Source of the DNA: DASVXQ01 sp046727955 | GTDB taxonomy: Bacteria; Actinomycetota; CALGFH01 | Assembly: GCA_046727955.1 (NCBI GenBank) | Contig: JBKPDO010000315.1 | Coordinates: 1-17,061, forward strand | Direction: 5' to 3' | DNA: 17,061 nucleotides | In this document: piece by piece, positions 1-5,370 of the stretch | Numbering within the stretch: position 1 is the first letter of the stretch | How the letters are laid out: each line of letters begins with the position of its first letter | Program-made: the position numbers and the translations under genes | Notes under the pieces: model-generated | What the model was told of the DNA's origin: nothing | The model's database searches: none | What the model saw: the letters and a program-made list of their open reading frames with translations, nothing else

Positions 1-140
1 CCGCGGATCGCGAGCAGGAGCTGGTGCTGGGCCGGGGTCACGCCCACCGTGGCGGCCTGCTCAGCGCTCCAGCGCAGGAACCGTCGCAGCCCCGTGCGGA
101 AATCAAGCAGCCGCTCATAGTGCCGTTGCTCCAGGGTCAC
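1..140 (-). CDS. MarR-family transcriptional regulator, N-terminal part (cut by window edge)
   Basis: A GTG start at 140 reads into the left edge and gives about 46 residues. The translation contains an N-terminal helix (LEQRHYERLLDFRTGLRRFL) followed by GVTPAQHQLLLAIRG. The second segment resembles the 'lTpaQhqlLlai' signature that opens the winged helix of MarR regulators. The DNA-recognition helix and wing lie outside the window, so the ligand and target cannot be judged. No better in-frame start lies just upstream, and no strong Shine-Dalgarno is visible. The gene is divergent from glpF. MarR proteins often control themselves and a divergent neighbour, so regulation of glpF is possible but only inferred. 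The family call rests on a short segment and is moderately sure. Confidence 0.6.
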   Translation of the reverse strand, partial: MTLEQRHYERLLDFRTGLRRFLRWSAEQAATVGVTPAQHQLLLAIR

Positions 141-371
141 GGCCCAAACTCTATCGCATGTGTCGCGCCGCGAGGTTTGGGCGGGGGAGGTTGCTGAATG
201 GCAACGCCAGCAAGCAGCAAGGCAGGTGTATCGTGAGCCGCGATGGACTGGTCGCCGGGCATAAGGAGCCGCTGGTGCATCGTCCACTCACCCTCATCAC
301 CCTGGCCCGTGGGCCACCCCGCCCGACCCAAGCAGGCCCGAGCAGACCTCCCAGGTCCTGAGACGAAAGGG
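141..371. promoter_or_regulatory. Divergent MarR/glpF intergenic region with operator-like inverted repeats
   Basis: Two symmetric elements are visible. GCCCAAAC at 142-149 is the inverse of GTTTGGGC at 175-182. GTTGC at 190-194 pairs with GCAAC at 201-205 across a 6-nt spacer, a TTGC-N6-GCAA shape of a size compatible with a winged-helix dimer. Both sit between the MarR-type gene and glpF. Their use as operators is inferred. A short frame with a good ribosome site also lies here, at 198-236 (listed separately). Confidence 0.3.
198..236 (+). CDS. Possible 12-codon leader peptide upstream of glpF
   Basis: GGGGGAGG at 183-190 is a textbook Shine-Dalgarno, placed 7 nt before an ATG at 198. That ATG opens a 12-codon frame, MATPASSKAGVS, ending in TGA at 234-236. 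The peptide has no obvious regulatory codon run. It could be a leader peptide acting on the glpF transcript, the debris of a former gene start, or chance in GC-rich DNA. There is no independent support. Confidence 0.2.
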   Translation: MATPASSKAGVS

Positions 372-1304
372 ATGGTGAGATTGTCCGCACAAGCAGCCCC
401 TCGCGCCCACTGGCGGCAGACCGTCTGGGGCGAGCTGCTGAGCGAGTTCCTCGGCACCTTCGTGCTCATCTGCTTCGGCGACGGCGTGGTGGCGATGGCC
501 GTCGCCGCGCTGAACCAGTCAGGCCGCGGCACGGCGATCTTCGCGGCCAGCGGCGACTGGCTGATCATCGTCTGGGGATGGGCCCTGGCGGTCACCTTCG
601 GCATCTACGTCGCCGGCGGGGTCAGCGGCGCGCACATCAACCCCGCGGTGACCATCGCCCTGGCGGTGCGCCGCGCGTTCCCCTGGGCCAAGGTGCCGTC
701 CTACATCGTCGCGCAGATGGTCGGCGCGTTCGCCGGCGCCGCCCTTGTCTACCTCAACTACCACAACGCGATCTCCAGCTATGAGGCGGCCCACAGCATC
801 ACCCGGGGGGCGTTGGGCGGCGCCGCGGACTCGACCGCGACCTTCAGCATCTTCGCGACCTTCCCCGCGTCCTACTTCCACTCCAGCATGATCTGGCCGT
901 TCATCGACCAGGTGATCGGCACCGGCTTCCTGGTGATGTTCGTGCTGGCGCTGATCGACAGGCGTAACCAGGCGCCACGCGCGAACCTGGCGCCCCTGCT
1001 GGTCGGCCTGGCGGTCGCCGCGATCGGCATTTCGTTCGGCGCCAACGCCGGCTACGCGATCAACCCGGCCCGCGACTTCGGCCCGCGGGTGCTGGCCTGG
1101 CTGACGGGCTGGGGGAAGGTGGCCTTACCTGGCGTCCACAACTATGTGTGGGTGCCGATCGTCGGGCCGATCGTCGGCGGGGTCATCGGCGCGATCGTCT
1201 ACGACTTCTTCATCCACAGCGTGCTCGTGGATCGTGGCGCGCCCGAGGTGCCTGGCGTCGAGGCCGAGGGTCGCGTGGTCAGGGAGGAGGCAGAAAGGGC
1301 CTGA
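372..1304 (+). CDS. glpF: Aquaglyceroporin / glycerol uptake facilitator (MIP family)
   Basis: This is an integral membrane channel of the MIP family. From the ATG at 372 the product has 310 residues, slightly longer than E. coli GlpF. The two pore-forming half-helices are explicit: HINPAVT (NPA at residues 90-92) and AINPARDFGPR (NPA at 231-233). The Asp after the second NPAR is the classical marker of glycerol-conducting members rather than water-only aquaporins. Hydrophobic segments surround both motifs, and residues after about 290 form a charged cytoplasmic tail. An in-frame ATG at 243 would add 43 residues unlike any MIP N-terminus, so I reject it. GTG at 375 and TTG at 381 are alternative starts, and TTG fits the GAAAGGG at 365-371 best by spacing. 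Codon 252 (1125-1127) is TTA, the only TTA I noticed in the window's genes. The gene may be under the divergent MarR regulator. Confidence 0.93.
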   Translation: MVRLSAQAAPRAHWRQTVWGELLSEFLGTFVLICFGDGVVAMAVAALNQSGRGTAIFAASGDWLIIVWGWALAVTFGIYVAGGVSGAHINPAVTIALAVRRAFPWAKVPSYIVAQMVGAFAGAALVYLNYHNAISSYEAAHSITRGALGGAADSTATFSIFATFPASYFHSSMIWPFIDQVIGTGFLVMFVLALIDRRNQAPRANLAPLLVGLAVAAIGISFGANAGYAINPARDFGPRVLAWLTGWGKVALPGVHNYVWVPIVGPIVGGVIGAIVYDFFIHSVLVDRGAPEVPGVEAEGRVVREEAERA

Positions 1305-1343
1305 GCGTCCTCCGCCCTGAGATGGTCAGGTCGCGACAGCGGC

Positions 1344-1377
1344 CGGGACGGGCGGGCCTCGGGCACCGCCCGTCCCG
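1344..1377 (+). terminator. Strong hairpin downstream of glpF
   Basis: CGGGACGGGCGG at 1344-1355 pairs perfectly with CCGCCCGTCCCG at 1366-1377 across a 10-nt loop, 40 bp after the glpF stop. No T-run follows, as is common for actinobacterial terminator hairpins. The role is inferred from position and stem strength. Confidence 0.6.
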
Positions 1378-1403
1378 ATGAGCAGTGGGAAGGGCCGAAT
1401 GAG

Positions 1404-1634
1404 ACGTCGATATGTCGCACATGGGCCTACGTGCTCCGAGAGGAGTCGGACGGGACAACGCGGCTGCTGGTGCGTGAGAGATATGCGTACACGCGGCCGT
1501 GGGCGCGGCTCCTCGTCGAGCCCGTTGAAGCCGTCAGCTTCCTGATGAGCCAGAAGATGCTCCGTGGGATCAGGGACCGGGCCGAACGGACTGCTGTCCG
1601 ATCAGCCGGGAGCCCGACACCGAACCGATCCTAG
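1404..1634 (+). pseudogene. C-terminal remnant of an SRPBCC-type (polyketide cyclase/START-like) protein
   Basis: Read in frame through 1404-1634, the translation includes TWAYVLREESDGTTRLLV, then PVEAVSFLMSQKMLRGIRDR. This resembles the last beta strand and long C-terminal helix of actinobacterial SRPBCC ligand-binding proteins, which typically read 'W.fvL.p.ddgtTRLlvR...kmLrgIk.rAe'. The N-terminal two thirds are absent. Upstream the frame runs without a stop into the glpF terminator hairpin, and no ribosome site precedes the GTG at 1431. The TAG stop at 1632-1634 lies within the CTAG that borders the MITE-like element, so the last residues may be rearranged. I treat it as a truncated, probably non-functional remnant. 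The family assignment comes from pattern recognition of a short stretch. Confidence 0.5.
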
Positions 1635-1729
1635 GGGCAATGCCGGTCAGTTACGGGCGATCGTGATAGTACGCACGACGTTTGCCCAGCTCAAAGCCCG
1701 ATTTCTGGCTTAACTGACCGGCATTGGGT
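1635..1729. mobile_element. 95-bp MITE-like element with terminal inverted repeats and CTAG flanks
   Basis: CAATGCCGGTCAGTTA at 1638-1653 is the exact reverse complement of 1711-1726, a 16-bp perfect terminal inverted repeat. CTAG occurs immediately outside at 1631-1634 and 1730-1733, three bases beyond each repeat, as a 4-bp target duplication would. The interior (about 57 bp) has no coding capacity. The repeat resembles AATGCCGGTCAGTTAAG-type ends that I associate with actinobacterial IS4-like insertion sequences; that link is from memory. It is probably an internally deleted, non-autonomous derivative. A long-loop stem-loop with a termination role is the alternative. Confidence 0.6.
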
Positions 1730-1763
1730 CTAGGCCTGCGACAGCCCAGCAAGGTTGTCGAGT

Positions 1764-1797
1764 GGGATCCTTAGCACCATGGGATCCCTTAGCACCA
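1764..1797 (+). repeat. Imperfect tandem repeat GGGATCC(C)TTAGCACCA x2
   Basis: GGGATCCTTAGCACCA at 1764-1779 is followed after one base by GGGATCCCTTAGCACCA at 1781-1797, differing by one inserted C. The core GATCCTTAGCA recurs at 3125-3135, on the other side of the two HTH genes. Confidence 0.7.
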
Positions 1798-2244
1798 GAG
1801 GCCTAATTCCGGCCGGACAGCGGACCACGATGCTCAAGGGTTCGACCCGGCCGGCACGAGTCATCCCGTGCCCCCAGCGTGCCCTTGCTCCGGCTGATCT
1901 CCGCTGCATCGTGCGCAGTCACGCGCGGTTGGGCATCGGGTCCGACCTGCGAATTCTCAGACCCCCGTTGCTTCCCAAGCTCGCGGTGCCCTCATCGAGC
2001 AGCGCTGGGGCCGCAGAGTCGGTGCGGCCCACGGGTAGCGTCGGTCGCCAGATCAACCATCTGCTGGCCTTGCTGCCAACGTGACGCAACGAAGTACTGG
2101 TAGGCGACGCGAGCCACGAGAAGCCGGCTCTGCCGTTTCCGGGGGTAGCTGGGGGGGATGCACCCGGCCGCCGACGCGGCTCCTGGGCCGGTTCTCGTGC
2201 CAGGGAACGCACGTTCGATCGGCGCCTCAAGCGCGATACTCCCC

Positions 2245-2262
2245 GATTCACGGTGATTCACG
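2245..2262 (+). promoter_or_regulatory. Direct repeat GATTCACG x2, candidate operator/promoter of the XRE gene
   Basis: GATTCACG occurs at 2245-2252 and 2255-2262, exactly 10 bp apart and so on one helix face. TATGCT at 2263-2268 follows and could be a -10 element. The XRE gene starts 43 bp downstream. Autoregulation by the XRE protein through these half sites is plausible but inferred. Confidence 0.35.
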
Positions 2263-2311
2263 TATGCTGGTCACCGCTAACCGTCAGTAGTCGACCGAGC
2301 GAGGACGGCCG

Positions 2312-2785
2312 ATGAGTAGCCGGGACGACCTGGAGCAGTCCCACGAGGAGCTGCTCCGCTGGACGGACTTCGGCCGCTGGCTCTCGGCGTGCCGGCTGGA
2401 GCAGGGCTACACCCAGGCTTACGTCGCCAGCAGGGCGGGGATCAGCACGCAGAACCTCGTCTCGCTGGAGCACGGCGGCTTTCGTCGGCGAGCCGGCGGG
2501 CCGTGGACCCTGCCCAACCCTCGGGACGAGAACCTGAAGGCGCTCGCCCGCATCTACCACGTGAGCGCCGAGGAGATGTTCCGCCGGGTCGGCCACTACG
2601 CCGATCGGCCGCAGACCAAGGCCGGTCTTCGCCGCCGCGCGAGCGGTGCCAAGCAGCCGGCCCGCGGCGACCGCATCGCCGAGCTCGAGAAGCGAGTCGA
2701 GGAGCTGGAGCAGCTCGTGCGCGAGGGCGGCATCGGCGCCGAGCCGACAGAGGCCAAGCCGCAGCGGCGGCGCGCATCCGGGTAG
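2312..2785 (+). CDS. XRE-family helix-turn-helix regulator with C-terminal coiled coil
   Basis: This 157-residue protein is probably a DNA-binding regulator. Residues about 20-60 form a Cro/C1-type HTH (FGRWLSACRLEQGYTQAYVA, then SRAGISTQNLVSLEHG). Residues about 70-90 (NLKALARIYHVSAEEMFRRV) match the helix that closes the XRE fold. A heptad-like stretch, RIAELEKRVEELEQLVREG, lies near residues 122-140 and suggests dimerisation through a coiled coil. The tail is basic. The start is supported by GAGGA at 2301-2305, 6 nt before the ATG. An insertion (RRRAGGPWTLPNPRD) splits the usual HTH-to-helix spacing. The excisionase-like gene follows in the same direction 64 bp later. A pair of this type next to a tRNA is typical of the control region of an integrative element, which is inference here. 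Confidence 0.85.
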   Translation: MSSRDDLEQSHEELLRWTDFGRWLSACRLEQGYTQAYVASRAGISTQNLVSLEHGGFRRRAGGPWTLPNPRDENLKALARIYHVSAEEMFRRVGHYADRPQTKAGLRRRASGAKQPARGDRIAELEKRVEELEQLVREGGIGAEPTEAKPQRRRASG

Positions 2786-2849
2786 CCGCCTCGCCTCGAC
2801 GGTCCCCGTACGCTCTTGCGAGGCCAGCACCGACGCATGAGGGGACCGT

Positions 2850-3047
2850 ATGCCGACCACGACCCGGCCGACCGATGACCAGCTCCTGACCGAGGAAGAC
2901 CTCGCCGAGTTCCTGCGCGTGTCGCTGCGCACCGTGCGCCGCTGGCGCCACGACCGGACCGGCCCGAGGGTCGTCCGGGTCATGCGGGCGCCCCGCTACT
3001 GGCGCAGCGACGTAATCGCCTGGGTAGAGGAACAGAGCGCCGACTGA
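2850..3047 (+). CDS. Excisionase-like / MerR-type helix-turn-helix protein (HTH_17 family)
   Basis: This is a 65-residue single-domain DNA-binding protein. The translation LLTEEDLAEFLRVSLRTVRR plus WRHDRTGPRVVRVMRAPRYW and SDVIAWVEEQ follows the HTH_17/AlpA pattern. 'LTeeelAe.L.vs.rtvrrW' is the winged-helix recognition unit, and 'RY...dv..Wl' is the closing strand and helix. Proteins of this size and fold act as recombination directionality factors (Xis) or as small activators. GAGGGG a few bases before the ATG at 2850 is a good ribosome site. The gene sits between the XRE regulator and tRNA-Leu and is followed at once by an 11-bp tandem repeat. No integrase, Rep or transfer gene is in the window, so if this is Xis its partner has been lost or lies elsewhere. 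Individual function is unproven. Confidence 0.85.
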   Translation: MPTTTRPTDDQLLTEEDLAEFLRVSLRTVRRWRHDRTGPRVVRVMRAPRYWRSDVIAWVEEQSAD

Positions 3048-3112
3048 GCGCTGGTCCGCGCTGGGTCCGCGCTGGGTCCGCGCTGGGTCCGCGCTGGGTC
3101 CGCGCTGGGTCC
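3048..3112 (+). repeat. 11-bp tandem repeat GCGCTGGGTCC (5 copies plus a 10-bp variant)
   Basis: The array starts on the base after the stop codon of the excisionase-like gene. One 10-bp variant, GCGCTGGTCC (3048-3057), is followed by five identical GCGCTGGGTCC units (3058-3112) and a partial GCGC. The period is close to one helical turn. Possible explanations are slippage expansion, iteron-like binding sites, or a 3'-UTR structure. Copy number may be variable or misassembled. Confidence 0.9.
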
Positions 3113-3130
3113 GCGCTTACTGGTGATCCT

Positions 3131-3169
3131 TAGCAAGATCGAGGAAGACTCCGACAGGTGTAGCAAGAT
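3131..3169 (+). repeat. Direct repeat TAGCAAGAT x2 with 30-bp period beside the tRNA
   Basis: TAGCAAGAT occurs at 3131-3139 and 3161-3169. The 30-bp offset is near three helical turns. The first copy is part of GATCCTTAGCA, shared with 1766-1776. It lies between the HTH pair and the 3' end of tRNA-Leu, where arm-type recombinase sites of a tRNA-integrated element would lie. Function is inferred. Confidence 0.5.
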
Positions 3170-3236
3170 ACTGTCCTCGCTGGTCAGCCGGCGGATTCGA
3201 GCGTCTCTCCGAGGTCACGCCGCAGCCCTCGAAAAG

Positions 3237-3321
3237 TGCCGGAGGAGGGGCTCGAACCCTCACGCCCTTGCGGGCCCTACGCTTTTAAGGCGCGGCTGTC
3301 TGCCGATTCCAGCACTCCGGC
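3237..3321 (-). tRNA. tRNA-Leu, anticodon TAA (reads UUA)
   Basis: On the minus strand an 85-nt class II tRNA folds clearly. The acceptor is GCCGGAG with CTCCGGC plus discriminator A. The D arm is CTG/CAG around GAATCGGCAGA. The anticodon loop is CTTAAAA, with TAA at positions 34-36. The long variable arm is GCCC-GCAA-GGGC, and the T arm is GAGGG-TTCGAGC-CCCTC. CCA is not encoded. This is the isoacceptor equivalent to Streptomyces bldA. The anticodon stem is weak (CGCGC against GCGTA, giving one C-A mismatch and one G-T pair), which could mean partial degradation or tolerated variation. The 3' end faces the XRE/excisionase genes, the side at which tRNA-specific integrases insert. Confidence 0.92.
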
Positions 3322-3424
3322 GCTCCCCGGCCGGGGTCACGGCTGTGGCCGAGCTGCAACCCAGGCTCAACGAGGCTACGGCATCAATGGGATCCCGGCG
3401 AGACCCGTCAGGGACCCCGGGGAC

Positions 3425-4159
3425 CTACCTGCGCGGCGCGGCGGTGCGGCCGTCCCTGGGCCGGCCGGCACTGCTTACGTCGCCTGTGTCGCCCGCGTCG
3501 CCCGTGGACCGCGCGGCGTGCTCGTGCCTCCCGGAGCCCCCGCGCTGATCCAGCCAGCGCTTGCCGAGCCACCAGGCGGCGGCCACCACCACCAGCGCCG
3601 CGACCGCGTAGCTCACTGGGCGCAGGTAGCGCTCGACCACCCCCCACTGGCCGCCGAGGGCGTAGCCCACCGCGGTGAGCGCGAACGTCCAGGGCAGGCA
3701 GCCGACGACGGTGAAGAGCGAGAAGCGCAGGAAGGGCATCTCGGCGATGCCGGCGGGCAGGCTGATGAACGTCCGCACGACCGGCAGCAGCCGCGAGACC
3801 ATCACGGCGAGCTGGCCGTGCCGCTCGAACCAGACCTCGGCACGGTCCAGCTCGTCCTTGCGCAGGAACACGTAGCGGCCCCAGCGCTCGATCAGCGGAC
3901 GGCCACCCCGGTAGCCGACCGCCCAGGCGATCCACGAGCCGACCAGGTTCCCGAAGGTCCCGACCAGGGCCACCAGGACGAAATTGAGGTGCCTGCCGTC
4001 CTGACCCAGGCTCGCCAGAAAGGCACCATTCGCCAGCGCCCCACCGAACAGCATGGTGACCTCGCTCGGCACCGGGATGCAGGCCGACTCGAGCACCATC
4101 AGCACGAACACGGCCAGGTAGCCGTAGTGCAGGACGTAGTCGGTGATGAGGTGCTCCAT
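3425..4159 (-). CDS. DedA-family (VTT/SNARE-associated) inner-membrane protein
   Basis: This is a 244-residue polytopic membrane protein. The DedA hallmarks are visible: ESACIPVPSE at residues 24-33, FGNLVGSWIAW, and the block SRLLPVVRTFISLPAGIAEM followed by the F..FT..G...W segment. The amphipathic half-helices and conserved Arg/Pro of the VTT domain are intact. Known family members act in lipid-carrier or phospholipid flipping (for example undecaprenyl phosphate recycling) and in membrane homeostasis, drug or metal tolerance. The specific substrate here is unknown. The last 40 residues are a charged, Gly/Arg/Asp-rich tail. A GGAGGG ribosome site lies just before the ATG at 4159. The gene lies 54 bp downstream of the MntR-like regulator in the same direction, so co-transcription is likely. 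Confidence 0.92.
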   Translation of the reverse strand: MEHLITDYVLHYGYLAVFVLMVLESACIPVPSEVTMLFGGALANGAFLASLGQDGRHLNFVLVALVGTFGNLVGSWIAWAVGYRGGRPLIERWGRYVFLRKDELDRAEVWFERHGQLAVMVSRLLPVVRTFISLPAGIAEMPFLRFSLFTVVGCLPWTFALTAVGYALGGQWGVVERYLRPVSYAVAALVVVAAAWWLGKRWLDQRGGSGRHEHAARSTGDAGDTGDVSSAGRPRDGRTAAPRR

Positions 4160-4213
4160 CTGCCCTCCAAGCGAGAACCAGCTGCCAGAGCCGGATGCTA
4201 CCTGGTTCCGGCG

Positions 4214-4948
4214 TCAACGGCTCCAGTGGCTCTCGCCGAGCAGGTAGGCCGTCGCCAGGCTCTCCTGGTCCGACTCGATCGGGTCGCCGTCGCCCTGCCG
4301 CTCCACCGCGACCGAGATAGTCCTGGCCGCGTAGAGCGGCAGCTTCGCACTTCGACCCTCGGTGTCTTCCAGCAGGGCCTCCTGGCCGTCCACACCGGTC
4401 ACGCTGTAGCTACTGCGTGGCTCGACACCGGCCCTGCGAAACATGCGGAGCAGGTCGTGGTCCTCGTTCTCGAAGCGCAGGACGCGCACGCGACTGCCGG
4501 TCGGGACGCTGGTCAGCGGTACCCCGGGCTCGCGGGGATAGTCGCCGATGGGATGACCGTGCGGGCAGGTCATGGACTCCCCGATCATCTCGAGCATGCG
4601 CGCCTCGAGCCGCGGCGTGACGCTCATCTCGAACGTCTCCGCCTCCTCGTGGACGTCGTCCCAGGGCACCCCCATGACTTTCACGAGGAACGCCTCGACC
4701 AGGCGGTGGCGGCTGACGACGTGCCTGGCCACTTCCTCGCCACGGGTGGTCAGCGCGATGCGCTTGTTGGGGCCGCGGCTGACCAGGCCCTCTCGCCCCA
4801 GGCGGCCGACCATCTCGGTCACGCTGGGCGGCGACACCTGCATGGCGCGGGCGAGGTTGATGGGCGTGCGGTCGATGCCGGCCTCGCCGAGCCAGTAAAG
4901 CGACTCGAGGTATTCCTGCATCCCGGGACTCAGGCTCATGGCGTCCAT
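4214..4948 (-). CDS. MntR/DtxR-family metal-dependent transcriptional regulator
   Basis: This 244-residue protein has the full DtxR layout. An N-terminal winged helix spans about 8-70 (ARAMQVSPPSVTEMVGRLGR, then GLVSRGPNKRIALTTRGEEV). The dimerisation and metal-binding domain spans about 75-140 (HRLVEAFLVKVMGVPWDDVH, then EEAETFEMSVTP and CPHGHPIG). A C-terminal FeoA/SH3-like domain spans about 150-225. By alignment from memory, the primary-site ligands are E12 and E15 (MntR D8/E11), H81 (H77), E104 (MntR E99, DtxR Cys102), E107 (E102) and M108 where MntR and DtxR have His. The site is therefore MntR-like with a His-to-Met change. The ATG at 4948 has GGAG about 10 nt upstream; Met4 is an alternative. 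It lies between a cupredoxin gene (upstream) and DedA. It likely represses genes in response to Mn, Fe or another divalent metal. The metal is not deducible. Confidence 0.92.
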   Translation of the reverse strand: MDAMSLSPGMQEYLESLYWLGEAGIDRTPINLARAMQVSPPSVTEMVGRLGREGLVSRGPNKRIALTTRGEEVARHVVSRHRLVEAFLVKVMGVPWDDVHEEAETFEMSVTPRLEARMLEMIGESMTCPHGHPIGDYPREPGVPLTSVPTGSRVRVLRFENEDHDLLRMFRRAGVEPRSSYSVTGVDGQEALLEDTEGRSAKLPLYAARTISVAVERQGDGDPIESDQESLATAYLLGESHWSR

Positions 4949-5015
4949 GGTAAGGCTCCGGCAAGGCTCCAGGCGACAGCCTTCAGCCCCGACGCTCGCG
5001 CCGCGGCTATGCGGG

Positions 5016-5354
5016 CTATCCGGTGACGATCACCCGGCCGGTCATGTCGGTGTGCAGGGTGCAGCGGTAGCTCCAGGTCCCTGGACGGTCGAAGCGATGG
5101 CTGAAGGTCCCCGCCTTCTGGATCCTCGAGGCGAAGCCGTCGCCCTTGACGTCGTGCGAGACCGCGCCGTCCTCGAAGTGCCAGGTGACCGTCGTCCCAG
5201 GCTTGACCTGAACGGCGGGCGGGTCGAACTGGAGGTGGCGGGCGGCGACGTCGTGCATGCCGACGGCTGGCGGGGTCCGGTCCGCCCGGTCCGCCACATT
5301 CGGCTGGCAGGCGGCGAGCAAGATCGTGAACGCAAGCACAAGAGCGCTGAGCAT
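5016..5354 (-). CDS. Amicyanin/plastocyanin-like blue-copper lipoprotein
   Basis: This 112-residue exported electron-carrier candidate starts with a short hydrophobic signal (LSALVLAFTILLAAC). The signal ends in a lipobox with Cys16, so it is probably diacylated and anchored on the outer face of the membrane. The remaining ~95 residues form a cupredoxin barrel: FDPPAVQVKPGTTVTWHFED, then SHDVK, then GTWSYRCTLHTDMTGRVIV. Predicted type-1 copper ligands are H67, C98, H101 and M104. The Cys-x2-His-x2-Met spacing is that of amicyanin rather than plastocyanin (x4 before Met). The start is chosen at the ATG at 5354 because it gives a clean signal peptide, and it lies only 16 bp after the upstream gene's stop, implying an operon. 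The redox partner is not visible in the window. Confidence 0.9.
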   Translation of the reverse strand: MLSALVLAFTILLAACQPNVADRADRTPPAVGMHDVAARHLQFDPPAVQVKPGTTVTWHFEDGAVSHDVKGDGFASRIQKAGTFSHRFDRPGTWSYRCTLHTDMTGRVIVTG

Positions 5355-5370
5355 GAACCTGGCTGGCAGG

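Larger units (their letters stand above)
1735..2311. other. Gene-poor stretch between the MITE-like element and the XRE gene
   Basis: No frame here has a good ribosome site and a recognisable product on either strand. Open frames such as 1755-2084 (plus) and 1992-2261 (minus) give low-complexity Arg/Pro/Ser-rich translations that match no family I know. Visible structure is limited to the 16/17-bp tandem repeat at 1764-1797 and the direct repeat at 2245-2262. The stretch probably holds decayed accessory DNA. Confidence 0.4.

Noticed and set aside
1838..1865. tRNA T-arm-like AGGGTTCGA followed by CCGGCAC, resembling the 3' end of tRNA-Leu
   Set aside because: The stem does not pair correctly, and the segment is in the opposite orientation to the tRNA, so it cannot be the direct-repeat att partner; similarity is probably chance.
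2258..2983. Minus-strand open frame opposite the XRE gene
   Set aside because: The plus-strand XRE and excisionase-like genes have clear domains and ribosome sites; this frame has neither.
3048..3112. Possible CRISPR array
   Set aside because: Units are 11 bp, contiguous and without spacers, and no cas genes are in the window.
3236..5026. Long plus-strand open frame opposite DedA and the MntR-like gene
   Set aside because: It is the antisense of two clearly coding genes and of tRNA-Leu; long shadow frames are normal in GC-rich DNA, and its translation matches no family.
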